Source: Streptomyces flavochromogenes | Lineage (GTDB): Bacteria > Actinomycetota > Actinomycetes > Streptomycetales > Streptomycetaceae | Reading direction: 5' to 3' | Length of the DNA: 64,000 bases | NCBI RefSeq assembly: GCF_000717595.1 | Contig: NZ_JNZO01000008.1 | Span: 186,001-250,000 of the forward strand | In this document: positions 50,073 through 59,241 of the stretch, piece by piece | How the letters are laid out: the number at the start of each line of letters is the position of its first letter | Position numbering within the stretch: position 1 is the first letter of the stretch | Program-made: the position numbers and the translations under genes | Notes under the pieces: model-generated | The model's database searches: none | Told to the model about the DNA's origin: nothing | Seen by the model: the letters and a program-made list of their open reading frames with translations, nothing else

Positions 50073-50819
50073 ATGGATGAGGTCGAGGTCGTCGTCGCCC
50101 ATTCCGAGCGTGCGACCCTGCGCGTGGGCGACGTGTTCCTGAAGGTGGACGCCGACCAGGCGCGTATCGACGTCGAGGTCGAGGCGATGTCCCTCGCGCC
50201 CGTCCCCACCCCGGAAGTCCTGTGGCGTAAGCCGCCCGTGCTCGCGATCGCCGCACTCCCGGGGACGACGCTCGGCCGTCTCGGCAGACCGTCGACCGGC
50301 ACGCCGGCGGCGTGGGCCGCGGCGGGCGCTGTCATCCGTACGCTGCACGACGCGCCGCTGCCGCCCCGGTCCGGCCGGGCCGGCCAAAGCATCGTCGCGC
50401 TGGCGGCGGAACTCGACGCCGAGTGCGAGTCGCTCGTCACGAACGGCCTCCTGCCCGCCGACCTGGTCACCCGTAACCGCCAGGTCGCCGAGGCCGCGCT
50501 CCGGCCGTGGACTCCGGCGTTCACCCACGGCGACCTGCAGATCGCGCACGTCTTCGTCGAAGGCGACGAGGTCACCGGCATCATCGATTGGTCCGAGGCG
50601 GGCCAGGGCGATGCCTTGTACGACCTCGCCACCTTCACGCTCGGGTACGAGGAGCACCTCGACGACGTCCTCGCCGGCTATGGCACCGACATCGACCTCG
50701 ACGTGATCCACGCGTGGTGGTCGTTGCGAAGCCTGCTGGCAGTTCGCTGGCTGATCGAGCACGGCTTCGACCCGTTCGCGCCAGGCTGTGAGGTCGACGT
50801 GCTGAGATCCCGGATGTGA
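50073..50819 (+). CDS. Aminoglycoside phosphotransferase (APH)-like kinase
   Basis: This is a 248-residue member of the APH/choline-kinase superfamily. The Brenner motif FTHGDLQIAHVFV (catalytic Asp and His) and the metal-binding IIDWSEAGQGDALYDLA are intact, and an N-terminal lobe with the DVFLKVDA lysine is present. It may phosphorylate a small metabolite or antibiotic; drug resistance cannot be inferred from sequence. ATG 50073 has no strong ribosome site. Confidence 0.88.
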   Translation: MDEVEVVVAHSERATLRVGDVFLKVDADQARIDVEVEAMSLAPVPTPEVLWRKPPVLAIAALPGTTLGRLGRPSTGTPAAWAAAGAVIRTLHDAPLPPRSGRAGQSIVALAAELDAECESLVTNGLLPADLVTRNRQVAEAALRPWTPAFTHGDLQIAHVFVEGDEVTGIIDWSEAGQGDALYDLATFTLGYEEHLDDVLAGYGTDIDLDVIHAWWSLRSLLAVRWLIEHGFDPFAPGCEVDVLRSRM

Positions 50820-50879
50820 GGCTACGCGGGCCCGACTGCTACGAGTGCCTCGGACGCCCCCCGGCCCTCGCTCTCAACA

Positions 50880-51004
50880 AAGCGTGGTGCGGAGACGTCT
50901 CCGGCAGGTGGCGGCGCAGTCAAGGGTGACGAACGCGTGGTGGATGTCGTCGCGGATACCGCGATCAGACACAGTTCAAGATCCACTTTCCGTACACGCC
51001 CTAG
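50880..51004 (-). mobile_element. IS5-type insertion remnant with a terminal sequence
   Basis: The element end CTAGGGCGTGTACGGAAAG (51004 downward) nearly matches the end at 25683. Only about 45 bases further on, the frame reads GIRDDIHHAFVTLDCAATCR followed by RRLRTTL and a stop, which looks like the C-terminus of a transposase. The start and middle of the element seem to have been lost. The two copies of the end suggest a once-common element in this genome. Confidence 0.5.
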
Positions 51005-51100
51005 TGGGCCAGGCCTCCGTTCGGGCACCATGAGCCGGTCGGGGCCCCGGGTCGTACGCGCGGTCGGGGGACCGTTGTTCGAGGACCGGGGGAGTTGGTC

Positions 51101-51811
51101 GTGGGCAGGTTCAGGCGGGGTGGGCCGACCATCGAGACGGATGCTCAACGGCGGGTGCGGCGCAGCCCGTTGCTCTTCACGATGCCCATCGTGCTGCTCG
51201 TCCTGCTGACTGCGGTGCTCGGTTGGGAGGCCGTCCGGGCCAACCTGACGGCGGAGGCCCGGGCCGAATGGCCGTGGCGGCTGCAGCTGCTCGACATGGA
51301 GCCGCTCGGCAGCCTGCTCGCCGTCGCGGCCGGCGCGGTCCTCGCCAGGGCCCAGTACGCCCGTACCGTACGGCCGATGCTGGGCTGGCGCGCCGACTGG
51401 ACGACCGGGCACCTTCGGGGCGGCGTACCCGAGTGGCAGGTCGGGCTGCTCAACGGAGGCTCGCACACCGTCGTGATCGAGGCCTACGAGTGCCGGGCCG
51501 TCCTGCGCGGCGAGGACCCGCAGCACGCCGCCCCGTGGACCGACATCCAGGGTGTGGCCGAGGTGCTGACCGGGGCCGGGCTCACCGTCGGGGAGGACTT
51601 CCAGCTGATCACCATGGGGAGATTCCCCCTGGTGGGCACCGGCTCCTACGAGACGACGATGCTCGGCGCCTTCTCCCAGCGCTTCGTCGACGAGGTAGAG
51701 GCGCTCCACATCAGGGTCCGCGTCGGCGATGTCGTCGGGGACAGCCACGAGCGGATCCTCGACGCCTTGAAGGGCGCCCGCTCGACCTCGTATCAGCGCC
51801 CCGCGCCCTGA
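51101..51811 (+). CDS. Membrane protein, unknown function
   Basis: This is a 236-residue protein from GTG 51101 (GGGGGAG upstream). It has two membrane segments near 25-43 (LFTMPIVLLVLLTAVLGW) and 70-87 (LGSLLAVAAGAVLARA), followed by a soluble domain of about 150 residues with GWRADWTTGHLRGGVPEWQV and GGSHTVVIEAYECRAVLRGE. The soluble part looks Ig-like. It is convergent with the next hydrolase gene and their 3' ends overlap by 19 bases. Confidence 0.75.
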   Translation: MGRFRRGGPTIETDAQRRVRRSPLLFTMPIVLLVLLTAVLGWEAVRANLTAEARAEWPWRLQLLDMEPLGSLLAVAAGAVLARAQYARTVRPMLGWRADWTTGHLRGGVPEWQVGLLNGGSHTVVIEAYECRAVLRGEDPQHAAPWTDIQGVAEVLTGAGLTVGEDFQLITMGRFPLVGTGSYETTMLGAFSQRFVDEVEALHIRVRVGDVVGDSHERILDALKGARSTSYQRPAP

Positions 51812-52686
51812 CCGTCCAGCCAGCGCAGCACATCAGGCAGCGCCCACTGGGCGGCGAAGTGACCGGCTTCCGGTACGAGCACGAGCTCGGCGCCGGGGAT
51901 CCGTCCGGCCAGCCAACGGGTGTGCGTCACAGGCGAGAAGGCGTCGTCGAGGCCGTGCCACAGCAGCACGGGTGAGGTGACGGAGGAGACGTCGAAGCCC
52001 CACGGGCGGACGAAGGCCAGGCAGTCGTCGAGCCAGCCGTGATGCGAGACCCGCAGGGCCTCCTCGTAGGTGCGCAGCAGCACCGCCCGTACCCGCGGGT
52101 CTTCGACGACCGGCAGGTCATGGGGGGAGAGATCGGCACGCAGGTCGTCGAGGAGACGCACCGGGTCCTGCCGGATGGCGACGGCCCGGGCGGCCAGGTC
52201 CCGTTCGAGCCCATCGGGGTCCCGCCCGTCCAGATGCGCACGGGCCAGGCCGTACTCGTGCACGTTGAACGGGGTCATGCCCGCGTACCAGTCCAGACCG
52301 GCCGCGTCCGGGGGAGCGAGCCCGACGAGTACGGCGGCCGCCCGGACCCGCTCCGGCAGCAGCGCCGCGCAGGCGAGCGCGTGCGGGCCTCCGCCGGACC
52401 GGCCGACCACCGCGAACCGCTCGACGCCGAAGGCATCGGCGACGGCCGCCACATCCCGGGCCGCGTCGGCGACCCGGCGGCCCGGGGCGCGCTCGGACTC
52501 CCCGTAGCCGGGACGGTCGTAGGCAAGGAAGCGGAACCCGGGATGCTGCGCGGCGAGCCCGGGCAGCAGGGTGCCGAGACGGGTACCGGGCGTCCCGTGG
52601 AGGAGAACCACCGGGGTGCCCGAAGGATCGCCCCATTCCTCGGCCACCAGAAGCCGGCCGTCGTCGGTGCGCACAGGGTGTCCCAT
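51793..52686 (-). CDS. Alpha/beta hydrolase
   Basis: This is a 297-residue hydrolase. It has the oxyanion HGTPGTRLG, RPGYGESERAPGRRVADAAR, the nucleophile serine in FAVVGRSGGGPHALACA, the acid in WHGLDDAFSP and the histidine in VPEAGHFAAQW. It resembles proline-iminopeptidase-like or epoxide-hydrolase-like proteins, but the substrate is open. ATG 52686 has no strong ribosome site. Confidence 0.9.
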   Translation of the reverse strand: MGHPVRTDDGRLLVAEEWGDPSGTPVVLLHGTPGTRLGTLLPGLAAQHPGFRFLAYDRPGYGESERAPGRRVADAARDVAAVADAFGVERFAVVGRSGGGPHALACAALLPERVRAAAVLVGLAPPDAAGLDWYAGMTPFNVHEYGLARAHLDGRDPDGLERDLAARAVAIRQDPVRLLDDLRADLSPHDLPVVEDPRVRAVLLRTYEEALRVSHHGWLDDCLAFVRPWGFDVSSVTSPVLLWHGLDDAFSPVTHTRWLAGRIPGAELVLVPEAGHFAAQWALPDVLRWLDGQGAGR

Positions 52687-52877
52687 GGGAGGGAGCCTAA
52701 GGCTTGTCCCGTAAACGATCTCTGACCCCGTGCGGATGCGCGTGGGTCGTGGGCCGAAGTTGAGAAGGGGCTCGACACGTTCTTGTGCACCGCGGGAGCG
52801 TCGCGTGAGTTCACCCAGGTGCGACTGATCGGATACTGCTACAACGAGACCTTCGACGTGGGCTGAGGCTGATCATC

Positions 52878-53261
52878 TTGAGCGAATACGACATCTACGC
52901 CGGCTTCCGGGGGCCGCAGGCCCCTGGGGCCACCCTCGCGGAGGCCCTGCGGGCCGACCTCGAAGTGGCCTTCGGCATCGAGTTCTTCTGTGACACCGAT
53001 GGGCAATCCCCCTCCTTCACCTGGGGGGACAACGAGCACTGGCTGAGCTGCTGGGTCGCCGTGCCGCCAGACCTGGACGAGCCGTACCATTCCCACCCGG
53101 CCCGGGTCACTGCCAATCAGCCGGACTCGGACGCCTGGGCCCACCGGGTCTTCGAAGCCCTGGACGCAACGGGCCGGTACTCGCTGTTCATGATCGAGGA
53201 CGACGAGGACCTGGTCCGGACGAACATGGAGCTCGCCCGCACCCAGTGGGAAGAGCGCTGA
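52878..53261 (+). CDS. Hypothetical acidic protein
   Basis: TTG 52878 opens 127 residues: MSEYDIYAGFRGPQAPGATL, AEALRADLEVAFGIEFFCDT, HWLSCWVAVPPDLDEPYHSH and FEALDATGRYSLFMIEDDED. It is soluble and acidic with no known motif; it is of the kind found as an immunity protein. GAGG lies 11 bases upstream, which is a long but usable spacing. It may therefore start later. Confidence 0.6.
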   Translation: MSEYDIYAGFRGPQAPGATLAEALRADLEVAFGIEFFCDTDGQSPSFTWGDNEHWLSCWVAVPPDLDEPYHSHPARVTANQPDSDAWAHRVFEALDATGRYSLFMIEDDEDLVRTNMELARTQWEER

Positions 53262-53347
53262 TCCCCTGACCCGCAGCCAAGGATCTGTGCCTGTCCAGGA
53301 AGTGATCAGCGCGGCAGTACCGACGGGAACCGTGTGAGGAGCTCGCC

Positions 53348-53970
53348 GTGACTGGTGTGATCACGGCGTCGCAGCCGTCCTGGATAGCCCCGTTCACCGG
53401 GCTGAGCGCGCGGCAGTTCGGCCAGCTGATCACCGCGCTGCGGCGCGAGGGCGCTGATCCGGTCCGCGAGGGCCGGCCCCGGAGCCTGCCCCTGGAGGAC
53501 CGGGTCCTGCTGGTCGCCGCGTACTGGCGCACCAACCTCACCCTGCGCCAGCTCGCCCCGCTGTTCGGGGTGTCGAAGGCGGCCGCCGACCGCATCATCG
53601 ACCATCTCGGGCCGTTGCTCGCGCTGAACCAGCGCCGGCAGTTCCGCAAGGACACCGTCCTGATCGTGGACGGCACCCTGGTCCCCACCCGCGGCCACAG
53701 CGTCGCCGAGCAGTCGAAGAACTACCGGTACTCCACCAACCACCCACCGGCCCGGTCATCCCACACCGCTGCGAACCCGGCCAGCCCGAGCTCCTGGCCT
53801 GGAAAGAGGAGCACAACGCCTCCCACCGCATGGTTCGAGCCCGCGTCGAGCACACCTTCGCCCGCATGAAGACCTGGAAGATTCTCCGCGACTGCCGCCT
53901 CCAAGGCGACGGCGTCCACCACGCCATGCTCGGCGTCGCCCGCCTGCACAGCTTCGCCCTCGCCGGGTGA
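53348..53970 (+). mobile_element. IS5-family transposase, internally deleted and frameshifted
   Basis: The frame from GTG 53348 has an N-terminal HTH (TGLSARQFGQLITALRREGA, LAPLFGVSKAAADRIIDHLG) and the first catalytic Asp in VLIVDGTLVPTRGHSVAEQS, ending at YRYSTNH. The next piece, in another frame, is IPHRCEPGQPELLAWKEEHN, then VRARVEHTFARMKTWKILRD with the catalytic Glu, to the stop at 53970. The part with the second catalytic Asp is missing, so the transposase is inactive. Confidence 0.85.
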
Positions 53971-54007
53971 CGGAAGGAGGCGCAGGCCATCCAGCAGGCG
54001 ATCCCAC

Positions 54008-54688
54008 TCATGTGTAGGTGACCGTCACCCGCTCGAAGCCGAGGCCGAGCAGGAGCTTCTGGAGCATCTCGGTCGTGTTCCGCTCCGCCCGCGACGTCAG
54101 GCCGGACTCGCGGGCGGCGTCGCTGATCCGCTGGGCGGCGAGGACGTTGACAGCCTGCTCGCTCGCCGGATTGTCCGAGAAGAGATCGCCCAGCCGGTCG
54201 AGCAGGCCGCGCTGCTTGGAAACGGCGTACGAGCGCCCGGGATCGAGCGCGGGAGCGGCCAGCCGGGCGTGTGGCAGACGCAGGGTGGCCTCGGTCCGGT
54301 CCGCGTCGACGGTCACGGCGTCGTTCCCGAGGCCGCCCAGTTCGACGTAGGCGCCGACGCTGCCGTTCGCCACGTAGAGCGTGCGGGTTCCGCGGATCGC
54401 GTCCGGCAGGAACCGCGCGTCGCGCTCCAGGTCGACCACGACCTGGTAGGTCCCTGCCGCGCCCTCGTACCGGCTCAGGTCCTGGACGGACTGCAGGACG
54501 GCGGGACCGGAGCGGTCCTTCACCTGCGTCCCGAAGACGTCCAGACCGGGGAGCCTGAGGAACTGACCGATCAGCATGAGGGCGACGGCGAGCACGAGCA
54601 GAGCGCCGGTGACGAGGCGCCACTTTCCTCCGGATCGCCGCCAGGTCCGGTGGGGCGGTGAGGGGCTGTTCTCGGTGTCTTCTCCCAT
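54008..54688 (-). CDS. DUF4230 membrane-anchored protein
   Basis: This is a 226-residue protein from ATG 54688 with GAGG upstream. One N-terminal membrane segment (about 24-44, LVTGALLVLAVALMLIGQFL) is followed by an extracytoplasmic domain: AVLQSVQDLSRYEGAAGTYQ, VVVDLERDARFLPDAIRGTR and LGGLGNDAVTVDADRTEATL, the DUF4230 core. C-terminal helices end with LLGLGFERVTVTY. The function is unknown. It is divergent from the VanZ gene. Confidence 0.9.
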   Translation of the reverse strand: MGEDTENSPSPPHRTWRRSGGKWRLVTGALLVLAVALMLIGQFLRLPGLDVFGTQVKDRSGPAVLQSVQDLSRYEGAAGTYQVVVDLERDARFLPDAIRGTRTLYVANGSVGAYVELGGLGNDAVTVDADRTEATLRLPHARLAAPALDPGRSYAVSKQRGLLDRLGDLFSDNPASEQAVNVLAAQRISDAARESGLTSRAERNTTEMLQKLLLGLGFERVTVTYT

Positions 54689-54868
54689 GGTCGCCTCGTG
54701 CCCGCGTCTACGTATCCCATTCCCAACTCCGCTGATAATGCGACGGGTTGATGCTCCTGAGGAGGGTGTGCCGGACGTGCGGACCCGATGAACCACGCGG
54801 CATACCGCACGTGGTCGCGGGTACGCGGGGTCTGTCCGCAGGTGGTGATCCGGAGGAGGAAGAGGGGC

Positions 54869-55585
54869 ATGATCGATTGGAGAGCGGTGCGGAGACAGGC
54901 CGGAGGGCTGCGAGGCAGGGCGGCGCGGCCCGGCGAGACGAAATCGGCAAAGGTGAGGCCGGGCGGGGGAGCAGGAGCCGACTCCGAGCCGGCCGACACC
55001 GGCGGGGGAGGCGCCGAGCCGGCCGATGCGGGGCCAGGCGGGGCGGGGCCGGGGACCCGAGCGACGAAGGCGAAGGCAGCGGTCCCGGTCCGGCGGGGCC
55101 CGGGGCGGTTCGTGCGGGCGCTGGTCACGCTGACGGCCCTCGCGGGCATGGTGGCGTTCGCCGTGGTCCTGGCCAGACTCACCCTTGAGGCCTCGCCGGC
55201 ATCCGTGCCCCTCACCCACAGCAATCTGACACCGGGCCGGTCGATCGAGAACTACCTCAACCAGCCCGGCTTCGTGGACACCGTCAAGCAGCTCGGGGGG
55301 AACATCGCCCTCGGTGTCCCCTTCGGAATCCTGCTGCCGCTCCTGTCGCTCAAGGCGCGCGGATTCCTTCGGGTCGCGCTCATCACCGCGGTGACCATGC
55401 TGCTCGTGGAACTGGTGCAGGGCGCGCTCGTCACGGGTCGTGCCTTCGACATCGACGACGTCTTCCTCAACACGACGGGAGCGCTCCTCGGCTACGTGCT
55501 CGTCGGCCGTCGGCTGGGTCGTATCGTCCGCCCGCGCACTCGCCCCCGCTGGTGGCAGCGGCGCGCGCACACCCCGTCCCACTGA
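54869..55585 (+). CDS. VanZ-family membrane protein
   Basis: This is a 238-residue protein. ATG 54869 follows a very strong GAGGAGGAAGAGGGG; the ATG at 54788 is not needed. A Gly/Ala/Pro-rich cytoplasmic N-terminus of about 75 residues is followed by four membrane segments with the VanZ core GGNIALGVPFGILLPLLSLK, VELVQGALVTGRAFDIDDVF and LNTTGALLGYVLVG. VanZ proteins are linked with teicoplanin resistance in enterococci, but in streptomycetes their role is generally unknown. Confidence 0.9.
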   Translation: MIDWRAVRRQAGGLRGRAARPGETKSAKVRPGGGAGADSEPADTGGGGAEPADAGPGGAGPGTRATKAKAAVPVRRGPGRFVRALVTLTALAGMVAFAVVLARLTLEASPASVPLTHSNLTPGRSIENYLNQPGFVDTVKQLGGNIALGVPFGILLPLLSLKARGFLRVALITAVTMLLVELVQGALVTGRAFDIDDVFLNTTGALLGYVLVGRRLGRIVRPRTRPRWWQRRAHTPSH

Positions 55586-56040
55586 CGCCGTGGCGGGGAG
55601 GCGGCGCGGTCGGCGGGCCGTCGTGCCTGGCGGCGCCTTGTACATGTGCGGCTACGTGCGACGCGACCGGCCGCCGTTCCGCATCCACTTGCCGCCGGTC
55701 GCCGCGCCGGAGGGCCCCGCGGCCCGCGCCCGTGGAGGTGAGCCGGCCGGCACGTCGGGCCCCACCCGGACCGGCTGCGGATGCGTGCACGGGGGCAGAG
55801 TGTCGAGGGCTCGATCTTCCCCGGACCTGTCGGCCGCCCAGAGGCACGTCCAGCACTCGCCGGAGTCCGGGACGTCCTGCATTCCGACGGCCCACCAGAG
55901 CCAGTCCCAGCCCGCACGAAGCACCGCGAGCGCGTTGGTCGCTCTCCCGGTTCACCGATGACGCTGATGTGCCGGGACGTGTGAAGCGCGCGAGCCTCAT
56001 CGCTCGATCCGGGGCGACAGGCCGTTGCGGAGCAGTCGGA
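55586..56040. other. Stretch without a supported gene
   Basis: On the minus strand 55924-55652 an open frame reads WDWLWWAVGMQDVPDSGECW then TCLW and CTHP, which could be a small metal-binding protein, but there is no ribosome site and composition is mixed. Otherwise nothing is recognised. Confidence 0.4.
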
Positions 56041-56622
56041 TCAGAACGGCTCAAAGCTGGGCGTGACCGGGCCGATCTCACCGCGCTCCGCCAGTTCGTT
56101 CAGGTCTTCCGGCTCGAGGAACTCCAGGGCGTCCGGGTCTATCCCGTAGTGCGGGTCCACATCGCGCATGCGCTCGGCGAAGGCGAGCACGAAGTCGGAG
56201 AACGGTCCGTCGAAGACCTCGGGGTCGACCCCGTCGCTGTTCGTGACGATCTTCCAGCGGTCCGGGTCCGGGTCGCATGGCCAGAAGAAGTGCTCGTCGC
56301 CGAAATAGTCGTAACCCCAGGAGATGAGGCCGTCCGGGTCGGGGTGAAACCGGAACGGGTACTCGTCCGAGTCGCGGCGCCATGACCGGCCGAACGTTTC
56401 GTGGACCTGCCGCATACGTTCCAGCAGCGGGCTGGGCCCGCTGGGGTGGAAGACGACCAGCTCTCCGCTGATCACTCCGGTGCCGTAGGCGTCGAGGAAC
56501 GCCTTGAAGTCGCGGGGCAGCGCTGAGCCGATATAGCTCTCCACCTCGGCCCAGTCGTCCGGGGACGACTCCCGGACCGGTGGTGGGCCGAACAACTGCA
56601 CCAGGTCGCCCACACTCGCCAT
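56041..56622 (-). CDS. SMI1/KNR4-family protein
   Basis: This is a 193-residue protein with the SUKH-type fold: DDWAEVESYIGSALPRDFKA then FLDAYGTGVISGELVVFHPS, the DSDEYPFRFHPDPDGLISWG and YDYFGDEHFFWPCDPDPDRW motifs. In bacteria SMI1/KNR4 (SUKH) proteins are common immunity proteins against polymorphic toxins. No toxin is adjacent. ATG 56622 has AGGTGGGG upstream. Its neighbour at 56844 is of the same general type. Confidence 0.9.
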   Translation of the reverse strand: MASVGDLVQLFGPPPVRESSPDDWAEVESYIGSALPRDFKAFLDAYGTGVISGELVVFHPSGPSPLLERMRQVHETFGRSWRRDSDEYPFRFHPDPDGLISWGYDYFGDEHFFWPCDPDPDRWKIVTNSDGVDPEVFDGPFSDFVLAFAERMRDVDPHYGIDPDALEFLEPEDLNELAERGEIGPVTPSFEPF

Positions 56623-56843
56623 ACGCCCCACCTGCCTGATCGTCGATTCTCAGCGGGCAAACCCAGTCACACGCGGCGGCGAGGATCAAGGGCGGACCCG
56701 GGCCGGTGACTGCCTTCCGCCGAGACCTCTCGCCACATTGATCGCTGCGGTACGACCAAGAGGTTACGCATCGCTCACGCCGCCCCGCCACCAAGACCCA
56801 GCAGCGGCAGCGGCTCAGCGGTCTGCATCGGGTTTCGCCGGTA

Positions 56844-57410
56844 TCAGCTGTTCGCGGCCTCGAACGTATGCACCGCGGTCCGGAAGGTTCCCTGCGTGGA
56901 CTGAGCGGGGTTGATCAGCACCACGAAGTCCGGCAGGGCTCCCGGAGCGGGCCGCCCGGCCTCGTCCTGACCGCCGGCTTCGGCCTGCCAGTCGATCAAG
57001 TGGACGACCACGGCATGCCGGCCTTCCGGCGTGGGGTGCTCGACGGAGCCGTCCGAGGCGTCTCCGCCGACGTCTTCGATGCCACCCATGAGCGCGCGAC
57101 CTCGGGAGACGAAGAGGTAGGGCTGGGAAACGATCAGCTGATGGGCTGCCTCCCGTTCGGTCAACCGGGCCGGCGCGGCCTCGGTGCCCGACCGGATCAG
57201 AACCCCGAACGCGCCGTCTCCGCCTACGTTGAGCGGGACAAGAGCACCCGCCTGGATGTGCCGGACGATGTCGTCCTCCTCCAGGAGTTCGTCCTCCCAG
57301 CTGTCGTCGTCGACGACGGTCTCGAACCGCTGCGGATCCCACAGAGCGAGCATTCCGGCTTCCGTGGCCACCGTCACCGGAACCTCGTCACGGGGCTGCT
57401 GAGCAGTCAC
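56844..57410 (-). CDS. Hypothetical, immunity-like protein
   Basis: This is a 188-residue acidic protein from GTG 57410, preceded by a perfect GGAGGAATGA. Seen features: MLALWDPQRFETVVDDDSWE, HIQAGALVPLNVGGDGAFGV, LTEREAAHQLIVSQPYLFVS and GRHAVVVHLIDWQAEAGGQD. No membrane segment. Its arrangement of a small acidic soluble protein beside an SMI1/KNR4 gene is typical of immunity clusters, but the family is not known to me. Confidence 0.65.
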   Translation of the reverse strand: MTAQQPRDEVPVTVATEAGMLALWDPQRFETVVDDDSWEDELLEEDDIVRHIQAGALVPLNVGGDGAFGVLIRSGTEAAPARLTEREAAHQLIVSQPYLFVSRGRALMGGIEDVGGDASDGSVEHPTPEGRHAVVVHLIDWQAEAGGQDEAGRPAPGALPDFVVLINPAQSTQGTFRTAVHTFEAANS

Positions 57411-57492
57411 TCATTCCTCCGGTCGTCTCGCTCGCCGCGTTCGTATCGGCTGCTCCCAGGACAGGACGACGAGCAGCCTCTTGGACAGAGTC

Positions 57493-58056
57493 TCATCCGA
57501 CCATCGGTCGACGCGCACCCCCTCCAGGGTTCGTCGCCGCGTCGGTCTCGGCGGCCGTCTCCTCCGCCCAGCGGCGGCTCCAGGCGTCGAGTGGACGGAG
57601 CACCTCGACGAGGTTCCGGCCCAGCGGGGTGAGCCGGTACGTGTCGTCGTCCTCCGTGAGCAGCCGGGCCTCGGTCATGCAGGCTCCGCTGCCGTACCTG
57701 GAGCAGGGGCGCCCCCGGCGGCAAGCCCGGCCGGGACGCGGTTGAGCCGCTCTCCAGGGCCGTGGACGACGCCCAGACGCAGGATGCCGTCGTCGCCCGC
57801 CGCGATGTCGGAGGCCACGCGGGCCGTGTGGTCGGCGGCGGCGAGCACCGCGCGCCTCCGGCAGCATCCGTTCCCCCGCCGCGGAGAGCCGCACGCGCCG
57901 GGTCGTGCGATCGAAGAGCACCACGCCCCAAGCGCGCTCCAGCCTGGCGATCTGCTGACCGACTGCCGCCGGCACCATGCCGAGTCGCTCGGCGGCCGGG
58001 CCGAAGCCGCCCTCCTCCGGGACGGTCACGAAGGAGCGGAGCCGACTCGGTTCCAT
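57493..58056 (-). pseudogene. Truncated LysR regulator fused to an HxlR-like C-terminus
   Basis: From ATG 58056 the frame gives a LysR HTH (MEPSRLRSFVTVPEEGGFGP, LERAWGVVLFDRTTRRVRLS). It is followed by a frameshift near 57865: the neighbouring frame continues VLAAADHTARVASDIAAGDD then GILRLGVV, the start of the LysR effector domain. From about 57680 the original frame becomes MTEARLLTEDDDTYRLTPLG then RNLVEVLRPLDAWSRRWAEE, which is a winged-helix HxlR-type end, a different family. A deletion joining two regulator genes, plus a frameshift, best explains this. Confidence 0.65.
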
Positions 58057-58224
58057 GCCATCCCTCCCCGGTGGTTCGTCACGAACAGTGAGCGGGCCAG
58101 GAGGGGGAGCGGTCGAATGTGTCACCGCGAAGGTCGTACGAGGGGTCCGGCACCGCCGAGGAGGCCGCCTCGACAGTGCCGATCGCCCGCGGCGGCAGAA
58201 CCGCCCCCGAGAGCCGGTACGTCG

Positions 58225-59034
58225 TCAGTACGCCCCGAACGACCAGAAGACGCCCACCTCGTCGTCGGTCACCGCGATCAGACCCAGGTCTTCGAGGAGA
58301 TCGAGGCCGTTGATGTACTCAGAGGTGAGGAAGCCGTGGGATCGAGTCCCCTGGAGGCCTGCCGCGAGGAAGTCCGGAGCGGGGGCAGAGGCGGCGGCCG
58401 TCGCGTTGGTCCAGTAGCGCGCGGCGGGCCCGTACCGGTCGAGCAGGGTCCGGGCATCCGTCAGCACGGCGTTCCGGTCCGGGCGGGAGCGGACGGGGGC
58501 GTGTTCCGACTGCCATTCCTCGGCCATGACGGCGAGCGCGGCGACCGCCGCCTCGGCCTCGAGGGCGTACAGGCGACGGCGCAACTCTGCGGAGTCCGGC
58601 GGGTCGAAGGGGTACGCGGGCACCGTGTGGCGGGCGGTGTTGGCGCGGTCCCCGTCCAGTCGTACCCAGCCCCGGGGGTCGGGGACCGACCGATGCAGCA
58701 CGGCGCGGACGTCGTGCGCCCAGTCCTCGTACCGCCGCGGGCCGGTGGCGGCGAAGGTGTACGTGGCGCCGAGCAGCCGCAGCGCCGCCGCGTTCCAGGG
58801 ACAGCGGCGGGAGCGGAACTCTTCCAGAAGACTGCCGACGCGACGGGCGAAGGCGTCCTTCGGCTCGCTGGGAAGGCGCCGGAGCCGGTCCAGGGCCCAG
58901 CGGACCAGCTCGTCCCCTTCCTCCGCGGCAAGGAGGACCGGCCCCTCCAGCAGTGGGGGGTCCGTTCCGTCCCCCAGTGCCTCCAGGTGCGCATCGAGCA
59001 GGTCCAGGGCGGGCTGGTCCGCGGATGAGGGCAT
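58225..59034 (-). CDS. Hypothetical protein
   Basis: This is a 269-residue soluble helical protein with repeated Leu/Arg/Ala helices (LDLLDAHLEALGDGTDPPLL, ELVRWALDRLRRLPSEPKDA, WNAAALRLLGATYTFAATGP) and a Trp-rich end with DEVGVFWSFGAY. There are no catalytic motifs. ATG 59034 lacks a strong ribosome site, and an in-frame ATG lies 35 codons upstream at 59139, so the start is uncertain. The family is not recognised. Confidence 0.65.
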   Translation of the reverse strand: MPSSADQPALDLLDAHLEALGDGTDPPLLEGPVLLAAEEGDELVRWALDRLRRLPSEPKDAFARRVGSLLEEFRSRRCPWNAAALRLLGATYTFAATGPRRYEDWAHDVRAVLHRSVPDPRGWVRLDGDRANTARHTVPAYPFDPPDSAELRRRLYALEAEAAVAALAVMAEEWQSEHAPVRSRPDRNAVLTDARTLLDRYGPAARYWTNATAAASAPAPDFLAAGLQGTRSHGFLTSEYINGLDLLEDLGLIAVTDDEVGVFWSFGAY

Positions 59035-59241
59035 TGCGTCACTGTAGGCCGTCTCTTCCGGATGCTCTGCGGACGAGAGGGAGCAGCGGTGCCGGCGAAG
59101 ACCAAGGCCGGGCGGGCGCCGATTCTCGTACGGGCTCATCCGATAGGTCGGATCTTCCGGTGGTCACGCTGGGCGCGGCAGGGCTGAGGTTATGGATGCG
59201 TCACCGGAACATCCATGAACATCAACCGCAGGAGCCCCTTC

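Noticed and set aside
52687..52877. Possible IS end or tRNA-like sequence before the 52878 gene
   Set aside because: GGCTTGTCCCGTAAACGATC at 52692 looks somewhat like an IS end, but no cloverleaf can be folded and no partner end was found in the window.
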